From contig NC_079246.1 of assembly GCF_028009165.1 (NCBI RefSeq), positions 2,046,001 to 2,110,000 of the forward strand: a DNA stretch of 64,000 bases. Reading direction: 5' to 3'. The translations under genes were made by a program, and so were the position numbers. A model generated the notes under the pieces. That model had not been told where the DNA came from. It saw only the letters and a list, made by a program, of their open reading frames with translations, and did not search any database. Below, piece by piece: positions 59,211 through 64,000 of this stretch (the first letter of the stretch is position 1; each line of letters begins with the position of its first letter). This DNA is from Akanthomyces muscarius. Taxonomy: Eukaryota; Ascomycota; Sordariomycetes; Hypocreales; Cordycipitaceae.

Positions 59211-59566
59211 TACACATTTAAAGAAATATGAAAGATTAATCTAAAGAAATCGTCTACCAGATTTTGCAGGCAGCATTACTAGGTATTAATTATTTGCAGG
59301 CATCAGTGCTTTCGACGATTAACTAACCTCCGTCCCGACTCGTGATCCGCGCCACGAAGTTGAAAGGGGGGGGGGGGGGCGGACTTCCCAATTGGGAATC
59401 CCCGCACAGCACCCAATGTGTATAAAAACAACCCAACATGAATGGCAGTTAATCAAAGTACATAGGCAGCTTCGTTTCTTCTCGTCAATCAGTCAGCACA
59501 GGCTTCAAAGTTTCTACTGTGTAATTTCTATTGCATTCTCTCCACGCTACTATAGTGTACACGATC
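59211..59566. other. Promoter region of the DUF1479 gene with a G14 run
   Basis: Composition returns to normal here. A run of 14 G lies at 59366-59379. No gene. Confidence 0.45.
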
Positions 59567-61220
59567 ATGTTGCGGTCTTGTGTAAGCAAGTCCCAACGCC
59601 GGACAAAGGCCACCATGGCCATGGGCGGCGGGGCAGCAACCCAGAAGTCCCTAAAGAAAGAAGGCGACATTTCCGATGCCTTTGTGTCTCTCTCCGGAGC
59701 GAAGCGCGACCCTTTGCCGGACCGCTTCAGACAACTCAAGTGTGATTTGGTCCGTGGCCGGGAGAAGCAGATTGCAGAGAGCTGGAACCACTTGCTGCGT
59801 GACCTTCGCACGGAGAATGAAATCATTGCGCAGAAAGGATCGAATGTGGTCCCGCAGATTGAATTTGCCAATCTGGAAAGCGGCGTGCGCGGCCTCAGGG
59901 ACGAGATCAAAAAGCGAGGCGCCGTGGTTGTCAGAGGCGTGGTGCCCGAGGCCGAGGCCAGAGCTTACAAGGAGGAAGTAGAGGGCTATGTCAAAGAGAA
60001 CCCATGGACCAGAGGTGCGTGATGCATGTAAAGCCCGACCCCGTTACTACAGAGCCTCGACGAGGATCTCTATCCCTCCATCGTAACTCGTCCGCTAACT
60101 CATGGGCAGCCTTCCCGGCCGATAACCCCCAAGTCTACGAACTATACTGGTCCGCGCCGCAGCTCAAGGCCCGCTCACACCCCAACTTTATGCGCGTGCA
60201 GCAGCAGCTCATGTCGTCGCTGTGGCACACGTCGAACCCCGCGAGCCAGATATCCATCACCGAGCCGCTGTCGTACGCCGACCGCCTGCGGATCCGGCAG
60301 CCCGGGGACGCGACCTTTGCGCTGGGCCCGCACATTGACGGGGGCAGCGTCGAGCGGTGGGAGCGGGACGGCTACGGGCGCGGCGGCGTCTACGACGCCG
60401 TGTTTGACGGCGCGTGGGAGCGCTACGATCCCTGGGACGCCAGCGGCCGCGTCGAGGCAGTCAACAACCTGTACGACGGGCTCGGTGCGTGCACCATGTT
60501 CCGCATGTGGCAGGGGTGGCTGAGCATGAGCGCGACGGGGCCGAGCGAGGGTACGCTGCTGGTGAATCCGCTGATGCACCGCGCGACGGCGTACGTGCTG
60601 CTCCGGCCGTTCTTCGAGGCGGTGAATAAGAAGAAGGGGGATGAAGGATATCTGGACGAGAGTAACTGGGAGTTTGTAGGTGCCGAGGGCATGACGAGCG
60701 ATCTACAGGGCGCGAGTCCGGGGCATGGGCAGGAGTTGACGGACGAACTCCATCCGCATCTGGAGCTGGATCGGACCATGGTGCACGTTCCGGAGATTAG
60801 GCCCGGCGATTTCGTTGCTTGGCACTGCGACAGTAAGTGTGGTAGTCGCAAGATGGAGTTTGGCCCAGGGCATCACCAGCTAACATGTGCGAAACAGCAA
60901 TCCACGCAGTCGACAAGCTGCATCAGGGCACGTCCGACTCGAGCGTCATGTACATTCCCATCTGCCCGGTGACGGCCATCAACGCGCAGTACGTGGTGCG
61001 GCAGCGCGAGGCCTGGCGTAATGGCACGCCAGGCCCTGACTTCCCAGGCGGCGAAGGCGAGGCTCGACACGCGGGACGGCCGACGGAGGCGAAGCTTCGG
61101 CAGTGGGCTGGTCGTGAGGCCCTGCAGTCGATGGGCTTGGAGAAGTTGGTGCCTGGTTCTGCTCCGACGCCGGGCCAGCGAGAGGTGGTTGGCCAAGCGA
61201 ATGCAATTCTTGGATTTTGA
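59567..61220 (+). CDS. DUF1479 family protein, 2-oxoglutarate/Fe(II) oxygenase-like
   Basis: Three exons fit: 59567-60014, 60110-60832 and 60898-61220, giving 497 residues. If translation starts at the strong-context ATG at 59615 (GCCACCATGG) the product is 481. Family blocks are clear: GAVVVRGVVPEAEARAYKEE (about residue 108 in the long form), YWSAPQLKARSHPNFM, the iron-binding HxD in GPHIDGGSVERW, GWLSMSATGPSEGTLLVNPL and the distal histidine in WHCDTIHAVDK, which spans intron 2. These ligands point to an intact jelly-roll dioxygenase-type site; substrates are unknown for the family (bacterial YbiU is a homologue). The longer N-terminus (MLRSCVSKSQRRTK) could be a mitochondrial leader. The gene starts 0.4 kb from RIP block II but is not itself mutated. 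Confidence 0.9.
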
Positions 61221-62762
61221 AGAAGAAGAGAGAGTTCAAGCCTGCTCTGTGGGGGGCGGGTCGTGCCGTTGACTGACATGGAGATTTTGTTTTGTTTTAC
61301 CGATGCAAAGTCGGACTGTCGGCATGTCACCAGTAGCAAGCAATCTATAGCAAACATGATGAGATTTGATTTCAAATCTACCCGTGTCAGATTTCTTTTC
61401 GAATGCAGTAGGCATACGATGACGATGTTTGACCGTTGATTTGCATTTGTCAGCCAAGGCCGCACACAGTAAGACCCTGCAAGGCAGCCCAGCGGGGGGA
61501 GGACGCCTGAAACTCCGCCGTGTAAGACGGGCTGGGGTTGTCAACGTGACGACGTGACGACAATGGCGATTGATGGAGATGGCCAGTCTCCGATTCTGGC
61601 GGCTGGCGATGCAGGAAAAAGGCCAGCTTTGCGAGACAGACAGGAGCTGTGTGAGCTGTGTTGAGGAGCCCCCTGCGCCATCTACGCGTGACGCAGAGTC
61701 GTGCATCGACGATGCACTCCACAGATACCAATAAGGCTCGTGAAATGAGACTGGAAATGAGTTAGAGATTACCAATCAGCCTCTACGACAAATTGAAGGT
61801 GCATAATATGCGTTTGGAGACGAGCGTCAAACTAAGCACGTACAGAGATCGTAGTACACAGTTACAGCACAGCTAACTTGGTTTGCGGTGCTGGAGGATG
61901 CTAATGTGGTACGCCTGTACAAGTGCACGCCTGTCTACGTAGCCAACAAACTTGTGATGCGATCCTCGTTTTGGCTTGAGCTCAGCACATGACGCAAGAT
62001 CTACGAATCCTTGCTATTGTCTATAAATTTCAACGGCTTGATCGCCACAGCTCCGGGTTGTACGGCTGCCAACCTGCGCTATCGCTCAATGTTGGTGGCA
62101 TCTCCACTGGCGTATTGAATACGAATCCATCGCCACGCAATGGATTGATTGGTCGGGCGAGGTTTGTTCGACGTTTTGTCTGAAAGTGCGACAGCCCAGC
62201 CAAGAAAGCGCCGGCCGGGCGACCATCCGTCCGACAGGCCGTGACCGTCTCTGCGCCTCGTCCACCTCCACCTCTCCAGCTGCTGCGGGGAAAGATACGT
62301 CCTCAACTTTCCTCGTCCTTCTAATTAGTCAACTTTTTTCTCGCCGATGCCACATCGACAATTAGTAAACAAGTTCGTGTCACTGCTGCCGCCCAATGGC
62401 GAGGCTAGCCATGATGTGGGCTGGTGGAGCGATTGTAGGGATCTAGCAATTGGCAAGGTGAGAAGTTGCGGTGATGTGGATTCCCGAGGGGCAGCGGACT
62501 TGGGAGGACCATGGTTGCATGTAGAATGGAGGGGCAGCTAGTTGGACAAGTCGACACAAGCGGCTTTGTGTCAATCCCTAGGTCGAGGCAGAAGCAGGCT
62601 GGAGGGAAGCTACTGGTAGAGGAAGAGGAGGAGAAGGAGGGGCTTCGTAGGAAGGAGCTTGAGAAGCTCTGTTTATATAAACCTCGGAGCTCGCCCACTT
62701 GCATCATTCTCGCCATCAATTGCATCAACTCTCACAAACTTGTTGCTTCCTCACTTACACCC

Positions 62763-62797
<35 letters not shown>

Positions 62798-62816
62798 CTC
62801 ACAACCCGCATTCACT
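61221..62816. other. Intergenic, 1.6 kb, DUF1993 promoter with (AC)15
   Basis: No gene recognised. A dinucleotide run of 15 AC/CA units at 62766-62795 lies in the leader just before the DUF1993 start. Confidence 0.5.
62673..62680 (+). promoter_or_regulatory. TATA box of the DUF1993 gene
   Basis: TTATATAA about 137-144 bp upstream of the ATG at 62817, with a C/A-rich leader after it. A clear TATA is unusual among the genes here and suggests regulated expression. Confidence 0.6.
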
Positions 62817-63326
62817 ATGAGCTTCTACGACGTCTCCATTGGCCAGGCCCTCGAGGTCCTCGACAGCCTGACTGCCATCCTCAAGAAGGCCGAGGCCGCC
62901 CCCAACGCCGCCACCCTCCCCGAGGCGCGCATCCACGAGGACATGCTCCCTCTCTCGTTCCAGATCTACATTGTCACGGACCTGGGCACCAAGCTTGCCG
63001 CCCGCCTCACCGGCCAGGAGCCCCCCTCCAACGAGAACAACCTGAAGAGCTTTGCCGAGTTCCACGCCCGCATCGCCGAGTCGCGCGCCGCCCTCGAAAA
63101 GGCCGACAAGAACACCATCAACAGCCGCGCCAGCGAGGCCGTCACCGTTGGTCTCGGCCCCGGCAAGTCGGCCCAGATGAACGGCCTCACCTACAACGCC
63201 GGCTACGCCACCCCCAACCTCTACTTCCACCTGGCTACCGCCTACAACATCCTGCGCAAGGAGGGCGTTCCCCTGGGCAAGATGGACTACCTCACCTCGT
63301 TCCTCGGCAAGCATGTTGACCTGTAA
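62817..63326 (+). CDS. DUF1993 family protein
   Basis: Single-exon gene of 169 residues beginning MSFYDVSIGQALEVLDSLTAILKKAE-type sequence (start at the ATG directly after a pyrimidine/CA-rich leader). The pattern, an N-terminal helix with repeated Leu, a central block LPLSFQIYIVTDLGTKLAAR and a C-terminal AYNILRKEGVPLGKMDYL followed by F(L)G, is typical of fungal and bacterial DUF1993 proteins, predicted four-helix bundles related to DinB. No biochemical role is established. Strongly biased codons (C-ending) and a TATA box point to high, inducible expression. Complete and intact. Confidence 0.92.
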   Translation: MSFYDVSIGQALEVLDSLTAILKKAEAAPNAATLPEARIHEDMLPLSFQIYIVTDLGTKLAARLTGQEPPSNENNLKSFAEFHARIAESRAALEKADKNTINSRASEAVTVGLGPGKSAQMNGLTYNAGYATPNLYFHLATAYNILRKEGVPLGKMDYLTSFLGKHVDL

Positions 63327-63707
63327 ATCGGGGCACATGGTTTGGTTCAAAAATAAAATAAACACACAAATAGCATATCATCCTCCTAGTAATAGGAGGA
63401 CACGGCGTGCGTCGCTTGGCATGGATTTGATTGAAATCGGTCTAGTTGCGCAAGACTCTTAAAAGTTGATTTAGCAAAAATATATATTCATACCCCTGAA
63501 GATACTAAAAATCGTCTCTTATCCTCTTTCGTGCTCCTGTCAAGTAATTCCTGTTAGCGAGGTCAGTCGCTGGTCAATTTCCTTTAGTCAGCCAGGCACC
63601 ATGTCCAGGCTGCTACACCCACTCAGGCCACTGTAGTTCGCCGCTCTACAACTCTCTTCTTCTCAAGGACGACAGCTTCGTCAGCCGTGCACATTGACCT
63701 ATCCATT
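63327..63707. other. Intergenic
   Basis: DUF1993 3' flank and promoter of the last gene. No gene seen. Confidence 0.45.
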
Positions 63708-64000
63708 ATGGCACACCCATTCATCTGGGCCATGCGTGTAATTCACGCGTTCGAGGTATGCTTTTTCTTGCCCACGGCTACGTTCAGCTCCTCTGCGCAG
63801 CTTGCTGACTCTGTCCACAGGATCGCATCGTCGCTGCTGTATGTCGCCACATCCCCGACTCGCGCCATCTTGCATTTCTAACGAGAGGACAGATTCTTCG
63901 ACAGCCGGGCTTCCATCGCGGCGTTGGCCGCATCCACAAATATATCGACGAGAAACAAAACGGTCGCCACCCGCATGAGCCGCTTGCTCCTGGCGAGGCT
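63708..64000 (+). CDS. Conserved small fungal protein, 5' part (runs off the window)
   Basis: Exon 1 (63708-63755) encodes MAHPFIWAMRVIHAFE. A 65-bp intron (63756-63820; GTATGC donor, CCACAG acceptor) leads to exon 2, DRIVAAVCRHIPDSRHLAFL and onward to the window edge, still open after 60 codons. The joined sequence looks like a conserved short fungal protein, possibly mitochondrial (a MIOREX-type component is one idea), but I cannot confirm the family. The stop codon and any further exons lie outside the window. Confidence 0.68.

Overview
The window is nuclear DNA of a filamentous ascomycete (Pezizomycotina, most likely Sordariomycetes/Hypocreales). Short introns (about 50-180 bp) with GTRNGT donors and CTRAC-like branch points interrupt most genes. 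The protein set is typically fungal: a GT90 enzyme, an Mtf1-like factor, DUF4246 and DUF1479 proteins, an ABCC transporter and a centrosomin-type MTOC protein. Two very AT-rich blocks carry the signature of repeat-induced point mutation (RIP): C-to-T and G-to-A changes and TpA-dense DNA that still resembles transposon proteins riddled with stops. The species cannot be named from sequence alone.

Layout. 0-5.5 kb: a broken carboxylesterase gene, a small secreted protein and an AMSH-type JAMM deubiquitinase. 6-11.3 kb: prefoldin subunit 6, the ESCRT ATPase VPS4 (divergent from prefoldin) and transketolase. 13-17.6 kb: an Mtf1-like mitochondrial factor and a GT90 glycosyltransferase, convergent. 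17.6-22.9 kb: a long stretch with no convincing gene but with a diverged direct repeat. 22.9-28.4 kb: arginase, a four-helix membrane protein, a decayed APH-kinase pseudogene and a small Hmp1-like protein. 30-32.8 kb: a 933-residue coiled-coil protein with a centrosomin motif, followed by a tandem-repeat field.

33.5-38.9 kb (RIP block I): two Fot1/pogo-type DNA transposons with intact inverted ends, a solo LTR and a hairpin. 39-50.5 kb: an island between the two transposon blocks with a DUF4246 gene, a tiny secreted peptide gene and a full-length ABCC transporter, ending in a gene fragment and a minisatellite. 50.8-59.2 kb (RIP block II): nested elements, comprising a 5,982-bp Ty3/gypsy retrotransposon with 245-bp LTRs and a GTTTA target duplication, a roughly 750-bp foldback element, two 193-bp LTR-like insertions with perfect 5-bp target duplications, and an older dispersed repeat split by the gypsy element. 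59.5-64 kb: a DUF1479 2-oxoglutarate oxygenase-like gene, a DUF1993 gene and the 5' end of a conserved small gene that runs off the window.

Functional links. AMSH and VPS4 both act late in the ESCRT/multivesicular-body pathway and lie about 1.5 kb apart, separated by prefoldin. The other housekeeping genes show no obvious shared pathway. I found no convincing new defence or biosynthetic system. The strongest unusual items are the nested transposon history, the foldback element, the TE-flanked transporter/DUF4246/secreted-peptide island, the nonsense-interrupted esterase and a GC-AG intron in prefoldin. Exon boundaries were inferred by eye from reading frame, splice motifs and remembered family sequences, with total CDS lengths checked for divisibility by three; no alignment or search was run.
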